This document shows, in pieces, positions 6,978 to 14,102 of a stretch of DNA of 64,000 nucleotides. The notes under the pieces are model-generated. The model was not told the DNA's origin. It made no database searches and saw only the letters and a program-made list of their open reading frames with translations. Where the stretch lies: the NCBI GenBank assembly GCA_964561995.1, contig CAZLQZ010000006.1, forward strand, positions 1-64,000. Direction: 5' to 3'. Source of the DNA: JABIAG01 sp964561995. Lineage in GTDB: Archaea; Nanobdellota; Nanobdellia; Woesearchaeales; JABIAG01. A program made the translations under genes and the position numbers. How positions within the stretch are numbered: position 1 is the first letter of the stretch; every line of letters starts with the position of its first letter.

Positions 6978-9035
6978 TTATTTTTTTTCAATTAATTTTG
7001 CTTTTTCAACAATTAAATTGCCCGTATTTTCATCTTCCATAATTATTTTACTTTTTATTATTTTAATTTTTTTCTTAAATAATGGACAATCTAAAACTAG
7101 GCTTTCAAATTCTCCACCTTCACCTGCAATATTAACACCAATTTTATCTTTTTTCTTTATCAATTCGTCAATTTCTTTATCGGTAATTATCTTATTTAAC
7201 CAGGTTTTGTCTAAGCCATATGCTGCAATTGATGAGAATATAATTTCAAATTTTTCTTTTACAATTTCTCTCATTTCTTCTTCTTGATCTTTATGCCATA
7301 ATGGTGAGAAAACTTTTAATCCCAAATTGTCGCAAATTCTTTCAATTCTATTTCTTTGGTAGGTTGAAAATAATGCTCCTGTAATTATTCCGTCTAATGA
7401 AAATTTACTTTTAGCTTGCTCAATTGCTTTTCTTAAATCTTTTAACTCTTCTTCTTTTTTTCCTTCTGTTTCAAATTTAATTAAAGGAATATCTAATGCT
7501 TCGGATTGTAAGTCAACTAAATCGATGTTTGGTGTATGAAACATGTATGAATGTGGATTTTTAGATTTGATTGTAATTAGGCATTTTATGTCATAATTCA
7601 TTTTTTTCATAACGTAAATTGCATATGTGGAATCTTTTCCTGAAGAAAATAACCCTCCTAATCTTAAATTATCATCTTTTTTGAATCTTCTTAAGTATTC
7701 AGATTTTTTCATTCCTTCTTTTTTTGCAATTTTTCCTAATCCTTTGTCAAATTTACTTCCGTATTGGGCAGCTTTTTTTCTTCTAAATGAATAATCTTTT
7801 TTAATGCCTAAATCATAACAAACTTCTCTTAGAATTAATTTTTTAACTCCATCTTTATATTTTAATTTTTGAGGAATTCTTAATGCGTATTTAACTAAAT
7901 CTAAATCTAGAAAAGGTAATCTTAATTCAATGTTATTGTACATGGTTATAACATCATCTCTATAGAGATCTCTGTGATAAAGTTGTTGTAGACCGTATAA
8001 ACACTCTTCATTTAAATTAGAGCTTAATTCGTGTCTTTCATAACCTGCAAATATTTCTTCAGAACCTAATCCTGAAAAAATTACTTTTATGTCATCTTTT
8101 TTTGCTTTTTGACAAGCTAAATAAAATGGTAATGCAACTCCAACTTTAACTACATTAGAATCTTCAATTAGTGGAACTATTGTTTTTAAATGTTTGTCAA
8201 TTTCTTTTACAGGTATTTTGACAACTTTTAATTTTAAATCCCATTCTTTTGCTATTCTTTCAGCATAAATTAAATCCTCTGATTTTGACATTGTTTTTTC
8301 ATCAAGTACTCCAATATAACAAGTAAAATCTACTTTTAATTCTTTTAATAAAAATGCAATTACTGTAGAATCAATTCCTCCTGAAAAAAGTAATCCTACT
8401 TTTTTATTAGGTATTCTTTTTTTAATAGCATTAATTAATTTAATTTTTAATTCTTCTTTTATTTTTTTCTTAATTTTTAATTCAGGTTTAAGGCTAAAGA
8501 ATTTTCTATTTATGAATTCAATTTCATTTTTTTCTATGTCATAAACTAATATTTTTCTTGGATTTAATTCTTCAATTTTTTTAAATCCTAAATTTTCTAA
8601 AACTTTTTTTTCTGAGCAAAAACCAAATTCTTCTTCTTTTGAAAACCAAATTGGTTTAATTCCAATGATGTCTCTTACTAAATATACTTTATTATTGTCC
8701 CAATAAGCTAAAGCAAATACTCCGTCAAATTCTTCAATTATATTAATTCCTTTTTTTTCTATTAATTTGAAAATTGTCTCTGAATCGTTATTTGTTTTAA
8801 GATTATTTTTTTCTTTTAATTCTTTCCAGTTATATATTTCGCAATTAGAAATGAATTTGTTTTCTAAGGGTTGAGGTATATGATTTATAATTGCATGAAG
8901 ATTGTGACCTATGCCATTTTTTCCTTTAACAAAAGTATTAGAACTATCTTTCCCTCTATATTTTATTAGCTTTAATCCTGCATCTATTCTTTTTTTTACG
9001 TCCTTAGCATTGAACAATCCAATTATTCCGCACAT
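6978..9035 (-). CDS. Asparagine-synthase-like / diphthine-ammonia ligase (Dph6) fusion
   Basis: A 685-residue three-domain protein. Residues 1-170 are an Ntn glutamine amidotransferase (MCGIIGLF, with Cys2 as nucleophile). About 190-440 is an asparagine-synthase ATP-pyrophosphatase domain (LLFSGGIDSTV; later FSGLGSEEIFAGY). About 455-685 is a Dph6/ATP_bind_4 domain (GGLFSSGKDSTYAIY; GEGGEFESLVLD). Dph6 amidates diphthine on EF2 using ATP and ammonia, so a fused glutaminase could supply ammonia directly; that coupling is inference. The glutaminase pocket is divergent: the usual NGE is NCE, and the RLSI-type Arg motif reads LHAI. It is transcribed toward the 177-aa gene and lies downstream of the sigma-like genes with 36 bp between. 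Confidence 0.88.
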   Translation of the reverse strand: MCGIIGLFNAKDVKKRIDAGLKLIKYRGKDSSNTFVKGKNGIGHNLHAIINHIPQPLENKFISNCEIYNWKELKEKNNLKTNNDSETIFKLIEKKGINIIEEFDGVFALAYWDNNKVYLVRDIIGIKPIWFSKEEEFGFCSEKKVLENLGFKKIEELNPRKILVYDIEKNEIEFINRKFFSLKPELKIKKKIKEELKIKLINAIKKRIPNKKVGLLFSGGIDSTVIAFLLKELKVDFTCYIGVLDEKTMSKSEDLIYAERIAKEWDLKLKVVKIPVKEIDKHLKTIVPLIEDSNVVKVGVALPFYLACQKAKKDDIKVIFSGLGSEEIFAGYERHELSSNLNEECLYGLQQLYHRDLYRDDVITMYNNIELRLPFLDLDLVKYALRIPQKLKYKDGVKKLILREVCYDLGIKKDYSFRRKKAAQYGSKFDKGLGKIAKKEGMKKSEYLRRFKKDDNLRLGGLFSSGKDSTYAIYVMKKMNYDIKCLITIKSKNPHSYMFHTPNIDLVDLQSEALDIPLIKFETEGKKEEELKDLRKAIEQAKSKFSLDGIITGALFSTYQRNRIERICDNLGLKVFSPLWHKDQEEEMREIVKEKFEIIFSSIAAYGLDKTWLNKIITDKEIDELIKKKDKIGVNIAGEGGEFESLVLDCPLFKKKIKIIKSKIIMEDENTGNLIVEKAKLIEKK

Positions 9036-9071
9036 GATTAGAAATTATAGGTTAGAGTATATAAAAGTTAG

Positions 9072-9914
9072 CTAATTATTAAATATTCTAAAATCTTCTT
9101 TTGTGTAACCTTTATTTGAAATTTTAATTTTCAATTTTCTTTGTGCTTTAATATTTAATAATCTTGGGTATTCTCCTCTTGTACCCATTGCTATTCCAAT
9201 ATCTTCAAAGATATGGACTTCATATCCATTAAAACCATTTCTTCTTTTTACAATCTCTTTTAATTTTGGATCTAGTTCTTCAACTGCTTCATTTACCAAT
9301 TCATCAATCATTTTTCGTTCTAAACTTGTTTTTATGGCAAGATCTTTTTCAAGAACAAAAGCAAGGTCAGATTCACAATCTGGGCTAAGGTAGGCATCCA
9401 AAGATACAATTTCTCTAAGTCTTTCAAAATATAAATATTTTCGAATTAGTTTTTCATTTTTGTTAAGTGCTTTTGAAATCTCGATTGGTTCAGGATTTCT
9501 TTCAAGTTTATTTTTTAATTCATCACTAGTTTTTTGAATTGAGTTAATTGTTTCTTGAGCTGTAACTGGAAATCTAATTGTTGTGCCATAATTATTAATT
9601 GCTCTTCTAATTTTGTGTTTAATCCAATCGCCAGCGTAACCAGAAAATCTACCTTTGTTTGGGTTGAATGTTTTTGCTGCGTGCATTAGTCCCATGTTTC
9701 CTTCTTGAACTAAATCTTCATAATCTAAACCTCTATCTACAAAGAAATTGGCAATTTTTTGAACCAATCTCAAATTACATTCTACTAATGTATCTATTGC
9801 AAGTTCATTTCCTTGTACAGATTTAGTTCCCAATTCGAATTCTTCTTTTTTTGATAGTCTGGGAAATTGTTTAATTTCTCTATCATATTGTGTTCTCTGT
9901 CTGTAATTAGTCAT
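9072..9914 (-). CDS. Sigma-70-family RNA polymerase factor, paralogue A (most diverged)
   Basis: 280 residues with sigma-70 regions in order: 1.2-like helix (SKKEEFELG), region 2 (LVECNLRLVQKIANFF, DLVQEGNMGLMHAAK), region 3 and region 4, ending like bacterial sigma-70 (FRIFNN versus E. coli LRSFLDD). Region 1.1 is absent. ATG 9914 is preferred to a TTG 9 nt upstream because it aligns with the paralogues and with the promoter spacing. DNA-contact positions are eroded: the region 2.3-2.4 Trp pair is DW, the Gln after it is His, and the region 4.2 helix reads TRGEYPRLL rather than TRERIRQI. Core-binding region 2.2 is intact. Last gene of the tandem triplet. Confidence 0.88.
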   Translation of the reverse strand: MTNYRQRTQYDREIKQFPRLSKKEEFELGTKSVQGNELAIDTLVECNLRLVQKIANFFVDRGLDYEDLVQEGNMGLMHAAKTFNPNKGRFSGYAGDWIKHKIRRAINNYGTTIRFPVTAQETINSIQKTSDELKNKLERNPEPIEISKALNKNEKLIRKYLYFERLREIVSLDAYLSPDCESDLAFVLEKDLAIKTSLERKMIDELVNEAVEELDPKLKEIVKRRNGFNGYEVHIFEDIGIAMGTRGEYPRLLNIKAQRKLKIKISNKGYTKEDFRIFNN

Positions 9915-9939
9915 TAGAAACAAAGGAAATTTTAGTTGA

Positions 9940-9956
9940 TTTTAAAAGATTTTGAC
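9940..9956 (-). promoter_or_regulatory. Conserved BRE/TATA promoter of sigma paralogue A
   Basis: Read on the minus strand the sequence is GTCAAAATCTTTTAAAA, a purine/A-rich BRE-like part followed by TTTTAAAA. The last A is 26 nt from the ATG at 9914. The same 17-mer, with at most one change, precedes the two sister genes at exactly the same distance. Confidence 0.7.
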
Positions 9957-10000
9957 TTTTTTTATTGTTTTTTAGTAGAAATTTGTTTTATATGTTGTAA

Positions 10001-10861
10001 TTAATTATTAAATAAACGTAAATCAAAATTTGAATAACCTTTTTTTTCTAATTCTTTTTTTATTACTTTTTCTGATTCTTTTTTTATTTGTCTTATTCTT
10101 TCTCTAGTTTTTCCAATAACTTTGGCTATATCTTCTAATATTTTGGGTTTATTGCCATTTAGTCCATATTTTAAAGTTATAATTATTTTTTGTCTTGAAT
10201 CTAATTTTTCATTTATAATTTGATAAAGTTCTGTTACTATGTTTTGTCTTTCTTTATCTGGGTTTTGATCTGTGTCAATTGTCTTTTCGTCTTTAATAAC
10301 TTCTTCTAAACAATCTATGTCCTCTTCTGTTATTGGAGCATCAAGAGATGCAGTTTTTAATAATTTTTCATTAATCAAACTTTCACCAGCTTGTTTTGGA
10401 CTATATCTTGTATCCTTTGAAACTTCTTGATGTGTTGGTTCTCTTCCTAATTCATTTTTTAATCTAATATATTCTGCATGAATTTTGGTAATTTTTCCAT
10501 ATGCGCTAATTGGTATTCTTATTGTTCTGCTTTGATTACAAAGTCCCAGTTTCATTTGTTGTTTAATTTGCCAGCAAGCATAAGTTGAAAATTTAGCACC
10601 TTTAGTGGGATCAAATCTTTTTGCAGCTTCCATTAATCCTATGTTTCCTTCTTGTACTAAATCGTAATAAGGAAGTCCTAATTCTGTAAATCCGTGGGCT
10701 AATTCCATAACTAGTCTTAAATTAGAAATAACTAATTTGTCCATTGCTTCTTTATTTCCTTTTTGAACTAATTTTCCAAGAGTTATTTCTTCTTCTCTTT
10801 TTAATAAAGGATATTTTCTGGCTAATGTTGTATATGTTGTATTTTTTTCATATTTTCTCAT
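10001..10861 (-). CDS. Sigma-70-family RNA polymerase factor, paralogue B
   Basis: 286 residues, best preserved in region 4. It has region 2 (ISNLRLVMELAHGF, YDLVQEGNIGLMEAAKRFD), the 2.3/2.4 segment STYACWQIKQQM, the NQSRTIRIPI linker, and a textbook 4.2 recognition helix GKTRERIRQIKKES. The Trp pair of region 2.3 is Trp-Gln, while the Gln that reads the -10 element in bacteria is kept. The ATG at 10861 is used rather than an upstream TTG because it matches the fixed 26-nt spacing from the promoter. There is no region 1.1 and no anti-sigma gene nearby. The roughly 80-bp intergenic DNA is shared with the neighbouring copy, which points to tandem duplication. Confidence 0.92.
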   Translation of the reverse strand: MRKYEKNTTYTTLARKYPLLKREEEITLGKLVQKGNKEAMDKLVISNLRLVMELAHGFTELGLPYYDLVQEGNIGLMEAAKRFDPTKGAKFSTYACWQIKQQMKLGLCNQSRTIRIPISAYGKITKIHAEYIRLKNELGREPTHQEVSKDTRYSPKQAGESLINEKLLKTASLDAPITEEDIDCLEEVIKDEKTIDTDQNPDKERQNIVTELYQIINEKLDSRQKIIITLKYGLNGNKPKILEDIAKVIGKTRERIRQIKKESEKVIKKELEKKGYSNFDLRLFNN

Positions 10862-10886
10862 AAGAACCAAAAGAAATTTAGTTAGC

Positions 10887-10903
10887 TTTTAAAAGATTTT
10901 GAC
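10887..10903 (-). promoter_or_regulatory. Conserved BRE/TATA promoter of sigma paralogue B
   Basis: Minus-strand GTCAAAATCTTTTAAAA, identical to the element before paralogue A, ends 26 nt from the ATG at 10861. It is an archaeal-type promoter, not a -35/-10 pair. Confidence 0.7.
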
Positions 10904-10951
10904 CGGTTTTATTATTTTTTAGTAAAAATCTCTGTAGTATGGTGTAATTAA

Positions 10952-11812
10952 TTAATTATTAAATGAACGCAAATCTAAATTGGAATAACCTTTTTTTTCT
11001 AATTCTTTTTTTATTATTTTTTCTGCTTCTATTTGTATTTGTCTCGCTCTTTCTCCTGTTTTTTTAATTGCTTTACCAATTAATTCTAGTTTTTTTGGTT
11101 TACTTCCATTAAGTCCGTATCTTAATGTGATTACTTTTTTTTGTGTTGGATTTAATTGGTCTAAAATATTGTAAGTTATTTTTACTAGTCTTTTTTTATC
11201 TCCATTAGGATAAAAATAAAGATTTTTATTACTTTCATCTTCTACAACATCTTCTAAATTATCTCCTTCCATGTCTAACCTTATTGCTGCATCTAAAGAT
11301 CTAGTTGTAATCAGTTTTGAAGAAAATAAATATATTCTAACTTGTTTTTCTTTTAATTTTGTTTCATTAGATACTTCTTGAATTGTTGGATTTCTACCTA
11401 ATTTATCTTGTAAAGTATTGTATGTTCGGGTAATTTTTGAAATTTTTTCATATGCTGTAACTGGTATTCTAATTGTTCGACTTTGATTTCCTAAATATCG
11501 TAAAATCTTTTGTTTAATCCACCAGGCAGAATAATTGGAAAATTTACTTCCTTTTTTGGGATCATATTTTTTGCTTGCAATTATTAAACCTTTGTTTCCT
11601 TCTTGAATTAAATCTTCAGAATCTACACCTAGGAATTTGTATTCCTTGGCTATTTGTCTTACAAGTCTTAAATTACTTACTACTAATTTTTGGGCAGCTT
11701 TTTCATCTCCTTGTTGAACTCTTTCTCCAAGGCTAACTTCCTCTTTTATTGTTAATAAAGGAAATTTTTCAATGTCTCTGTCGTATAAAAATCTTTTACT
11801 GTATCTGTCCAT
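10952..11812 (-). CDS. Sigma-70-family RNA polymerase factor, paralogue C (most bacterial-like in region 2)
   Basis: 286 residues. It retains the aromatic melting dyad of region 2.3 (SNYSAWWIKQKI, Trp97-Trp98) with the following Gln101, the DLIQEGNKGL core-binding helix, NQSRTIRIPV, and region 4 with LRYGLNG and the helix KTGERARQIQ (about 251-260). It ends NLDLRSFNN, close to the end of bacterial primary sigma factors. Its ATG at 11812 lies 26 nt from its TATA box, which itself starts only 6 bp after the stop of the TrmB-like gene. It would be the first of the three sigma genes transcribed. In bacteria such proteins direct RNA polymerase to promoters; the role in an archaeon is unknown. Confidence 0.92.
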   Translation of the reverse strand: MDRYSKRFLYDRDIEKFPLLTIKEEVSLGERVQQGDEKAAQKLVVSNLRLVRQIAKEYKFLGVDSEDLIQEGNKGLIIASKKYDPKKGSKFSNYSAWWIKQKILRYLGNQSRTIRIPVTAYEKISKITRTYNTLQDKLGRNPTIQEVSNETKLKEKQVRIYLFSSKLITTRSLDAAIRLDMEGDNLEDVVEDESNKNLYFYPNGDKKRLVKITYNILDQLNPTQKKVITLRYGLNGSKPKKLELIGKAIKKTGERARQIQIEAEKIIKKELEKKGYSNLDLRSFNN

Positions 11813-11837
11813 AGGAAATATAAAGAATTGAGATTAA

Positions 11838-11854
11838 TTTTAAAAGCTTTTGAC
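11838..11854 (-). promoter_or_regulatory. Conserved BRE/TATA promoter of sigma paralogue C
   Basis: Minus-strand GTCAAAAGCTTTTAAAA differs by one base from the elements of the other two copies and ends 26 nt from the ATG at 11812. It lies between the TrmB-like stop codon (11860) and this gene, so the sigma gene can be transcribed independently of the regulator. Confidence 0.7.
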
Positions 11855-11859
11855 TAGAA

Positions 11860-12573
11860 TTATTCTTTATCTGCCATCTTCCACATTACATCAAAATAAC
11901 TTTTAAATGCTTTTGCGGCAGCTTTATTTTCAATAACAATTGCTTCGGGAACGTCTGTCCAAATTACAATTGCAATTTTATCACCATAAATATTTGTTAC
12001 TGCTGGGCTTTCGGCAACATCTAGAAATCTGTGTTCGGAATATCTCGAATCTTCCATTTCTTTTCTACCTTTTCTGCAAATTAATTTTGTTTTAAAATTA
12101 TTTTCTCTTTGCATTCTCATAAATTGTAATGCGAATTCCGGTATTTTTTTAGAAAATTGTCCTTCACTTCCATAAACAAAATTATCTTTTTTTGAATTGG
12201 CCATGTCTCTAAATATCTGTTTAACTCCTTTAATTCCTTTAAATAATCTTACTTGGCCTTCAATTTTATTAGCTTTATGTCTCGCACTTAATTCTGGTAA
12301 AATTTCTTTAACTTCTGATTCTTGTTCTTTAATATAATCTAGTAATCTTTTTGGACCTGTTGCTTGAAACCATTTAACTTTTCCAATTAAAACATAACTA
12401 ACTAATGCTTTTTCAATTAGTGATTTTAATGAATTGTAGCACGAACTTCTGTCAACTTCTGCAAGTTTTGAAATCTTTCCTGCTTTTTGAGAGCCATGGT
12501 CGTTTAATGCCAAATAAACTTTAATCTCATTTGGACTAAAACCCATGTTTGATAGAACTTTTTCAACTTTCAT
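11860..12573 (-). CDS. TrmB-family transcriptional regulator
   Basis: 237 residues. The N-terminal winged helix has the TrmB signature (LSNMGFSPNEIKVYLALNDH, then ISKLAEVDRSSCYNSLKSLI). A coiled linker (YIKEQESEVKEILPEL) leads to the C-terminal effector domain, which contains the family's phospholipase-D-like fold (RLFKGIKGVKQIFRDM to the Trp-rich end). Archaeal TrmB proteins bind DNA near TATA boxes and respond to sugars or other small ligands; this one's ligand is unknown. It lies immediately upstream of the sigma-like genes on the same strand. Confidence 0.85.
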   Translation of the reverse strand: MKVEKVLSNMGFSPNEIKVYLALNDHGSQKAGKISKLAEVDRSSCYNSLKSLIEKALVSYVLIGKVKWFQATGPKRLLDYIKEQESEVKEILPELSARHKANKIEGQVRLFKGIKGVKQIFRDMANSKKDNFVYGSEGQFSKKIPEFALQFMRMQRENNFKTKLICRKGRKEMEDSRYSEHRFLDVAESPAVTNIYGDKIAIVIWTDVPEAIVIENKAAAKAFKSYFDVMWKMADKE

Positions 12574-12635
12574 AATTTTATGAAAATTTGGTGTTATTTA
12601 AATATTGTGTTGTTGTTTATTCTACAACGGATAGA

Positions 12636-13463
12636 TTATGAAATTCTTAATTCATTAATTTGTTTGAATCTATTGTAGTAGTCATTACTAGTTTTGTATA
12701 ATTTCCAAAATACTATTATTAACCATTCTAGCCATTCTTTGTCATAAATTTCATAGTAAAGTCTTATGTCTTGAGGAAGTTCCTTTTCTTGATACATTTC
12801 TTTTAGTTCTTGAGTATTAAATCTTGCAAATGACTCATCAACTATGTATCCACGTAAAGGTTGGTAGTGATGTTTAATTTCTATAAATTCGGGATATTTT
12901 GTTAACAAAGGAATCATTTTTTCAATGTTACTTAATGAAGCAATATTAATTCTGCATAAGATTTTAATCATTACTTTTCTTTTTAACAACTCTTCCAGAA
13001 TTTGGGACATTTTTTTATCATCTTCTATTTTATTTATAAAAGAAAGATTTCCTGAAAATATGTAAACTACATTTTCTGCTCTTCTTAGAGCTTCACCCAT
13101 TTTATAGGTTTTGGCGTTTAATTTATCACTAAAAGATTTTTTATTTTTGTCTGGAATGTACTGGAAAACTTCTAAAAAATCAAATTCTTCTTTTTTTCTT
13201 GATGTTTTAATTTGATTGAATAAGTCTTCTTTAATATCGTCGCTAATTAATGCTTCTGAATAATTATAATAAACTACTTTTACTGCTCCGGGTGTATTTT
13301 TTCTAAATACTTTAATATTTATTAATCCTGTTTGTTCTTTTATTTTTTTTGTATATGAGTCTGCAGTAACCCAGCTTTTTTTAATTAATTTGGATATCTC
13401 TTGAACTGTTTTTGGTTCATTTTTTACAAATTTTACAATTTTTTCTACTATTTTTGCTTCCAT
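12636..13463 (-). CDS. Winged-helix regulator with TrmB-like C-terminal domain
   Basis: 275 residues. The first 75 form a winged helix (IVKFVKNEPKTVQEISKLIK, then VTADSYTKKIKEQTGLINI). The rest resembles the effector half of TrmB-type proteins: a conserved NVVYIFSGNLSFINKI strand-helix, VMIKILCRINI, and a late GYIVDESFARF motif. It ends in an aromatic helix (WLEWLIIVFWKLYK). Known relatives are archaeal regulators of unknown ligand. It is transcribed toward the TrmB and sigma genes and diverges from the P-loop kinase gene, so a shared 100-bp promoter region (13464-13565) may be controlled by it. Confidence 0.7.
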   Translation of the reverse strand: MEAKIVEKIVKFVKNEPKTVQEISKLIKKSWVTADSYTKKIKEQTGLINIKVFRKNTPGAVKVVYYNYSEALISDDIKEDLFNQIKTSRKKEEFDFLEVFQYIPDKNKKSFSDKLNAKTYKMGEALRRAENVVYIFSGNLSFINKIEDDKKMSQILEELLKRKVMIKILCRINIASLSNIEKMIPLLTKYPEFIEIKHHYQPLRGYIVDESFARFNTQELKEMYQEKELPQDIRLYYEIYDKEWLEWLIIVFWKLYKTSNDYYNRFKQINELRIS

Positions 13464-13565
13464 TATATGCTCTTAAGTTATTCTTATTTATATGTTTTTC
13501 TAAAACTAAGTTTTAATTTAGTTAAACTAACTGTTAAATCAATTAAAACACTATAGGGTATTACA

Positions 13566-14102
13566 ATGAAACAATATATATTAACCGGAGGACCTAGTTC
13601 AGGAAAAACAACCTTAATTGGGATGTTGAGTGACGACTTTCAAACAGTTCCAGAAGCAGCAGAATTAGTAATTCAAGAACAACAAACAAAAGGGATTGAA
13701 ATACCGCAAATTCAACCAAATTTTCAGGGTTTGGTATATCAAAAACAAAAACAACAATTAGAAGATTTACCTTATGCACCTATCGCTATTTTTGATAGAA
13801 GTATTGCAGATGGATTAGCTTATTGTGCTCTTTTTGATAAACCTGTACCAGATGGTTTAGCTAGTGAAGATTTAACTAATAGATTCGAAGAAGTTTTTTT
13901 AATTGAAAATCTTGGTTTTGCACAGGATAATGGAATAAGATATGAAGATAATGACTTATCTATTAAAATCCAAGAACAATTATTTAAAACATATAGGGAA
14001 CTTGGTTATAATCCCATAAGAGTGCCTGCATTTTGTGATTTATCAAAAGATGATAGTATTGCACAAAGAATGAAAATCATCTATGAGCAAATAAAATGCT
14101 AA
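13566..14102 (+). CDS. P-loop ATPase/kinase of the AAA_28 (NadR-like) type
   Basis: 178 residues starting with a Walker A motif at the extreme N-terminus (LTGGPSSGKTTLIGML). An acidic pair follows (VPEAAELVI), then a Walker B-like FDRS (APIAIFDRSIADGLAY), a pattern seen in small AAA_28/NadR-like nucleotide kinases and Ttd14-type proteins. The substrate cannot be read from sequence. Its stop overlaps the next start as ATGCTAA, so it is translationally coupled to the DHH phosphoesterase. Confidence 0.75.
   Translation: MKQYILTGGPSSGKTTLIGMLSDDFQTVPEAAELVIQEQQTKGIEIPQIQPNFQGLVYQKQKQQLEDLPYAPIAIFDRSIADGLAYCALFDKPVPDGLASEDLTNRFEEVFLIENLGFAQDNGIRYEDNDLSIKIQEQLFKTYRELGYNPIRVPAFCDLSKDDSIAQRMKIIYEQIKC

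Noticed and set aside
9915..9923. TTG start 9 nt upstream of the ATG in sigma paralogue A (and likewise 10862-10870 in B)
   Set aside because: The downstream ATG aligns with paralogue C's only start and preserves the identical 26-nt spacing from the TATA box in all three genes.
9072..11812. Contamination or a bacterial contig join as the reason for sigma factors
   Set aside because: Flanking genes on both sides are archaeal, base composition does not change, and the sigma genes themselves have archaeal-type promoters, so a simple chimera is unlikely from the sequence alone.
9940..11854. Bacterial -35/-10 promoters (TTGACA/TATAAT) near the sigma-like genes
   Set aside because: TTGAC-like strings occur only on the opposite strand as part of the BRE element and have no -10 partner at 16-18 bp; the archaeal BRE/TATA reading explains the sequence better.
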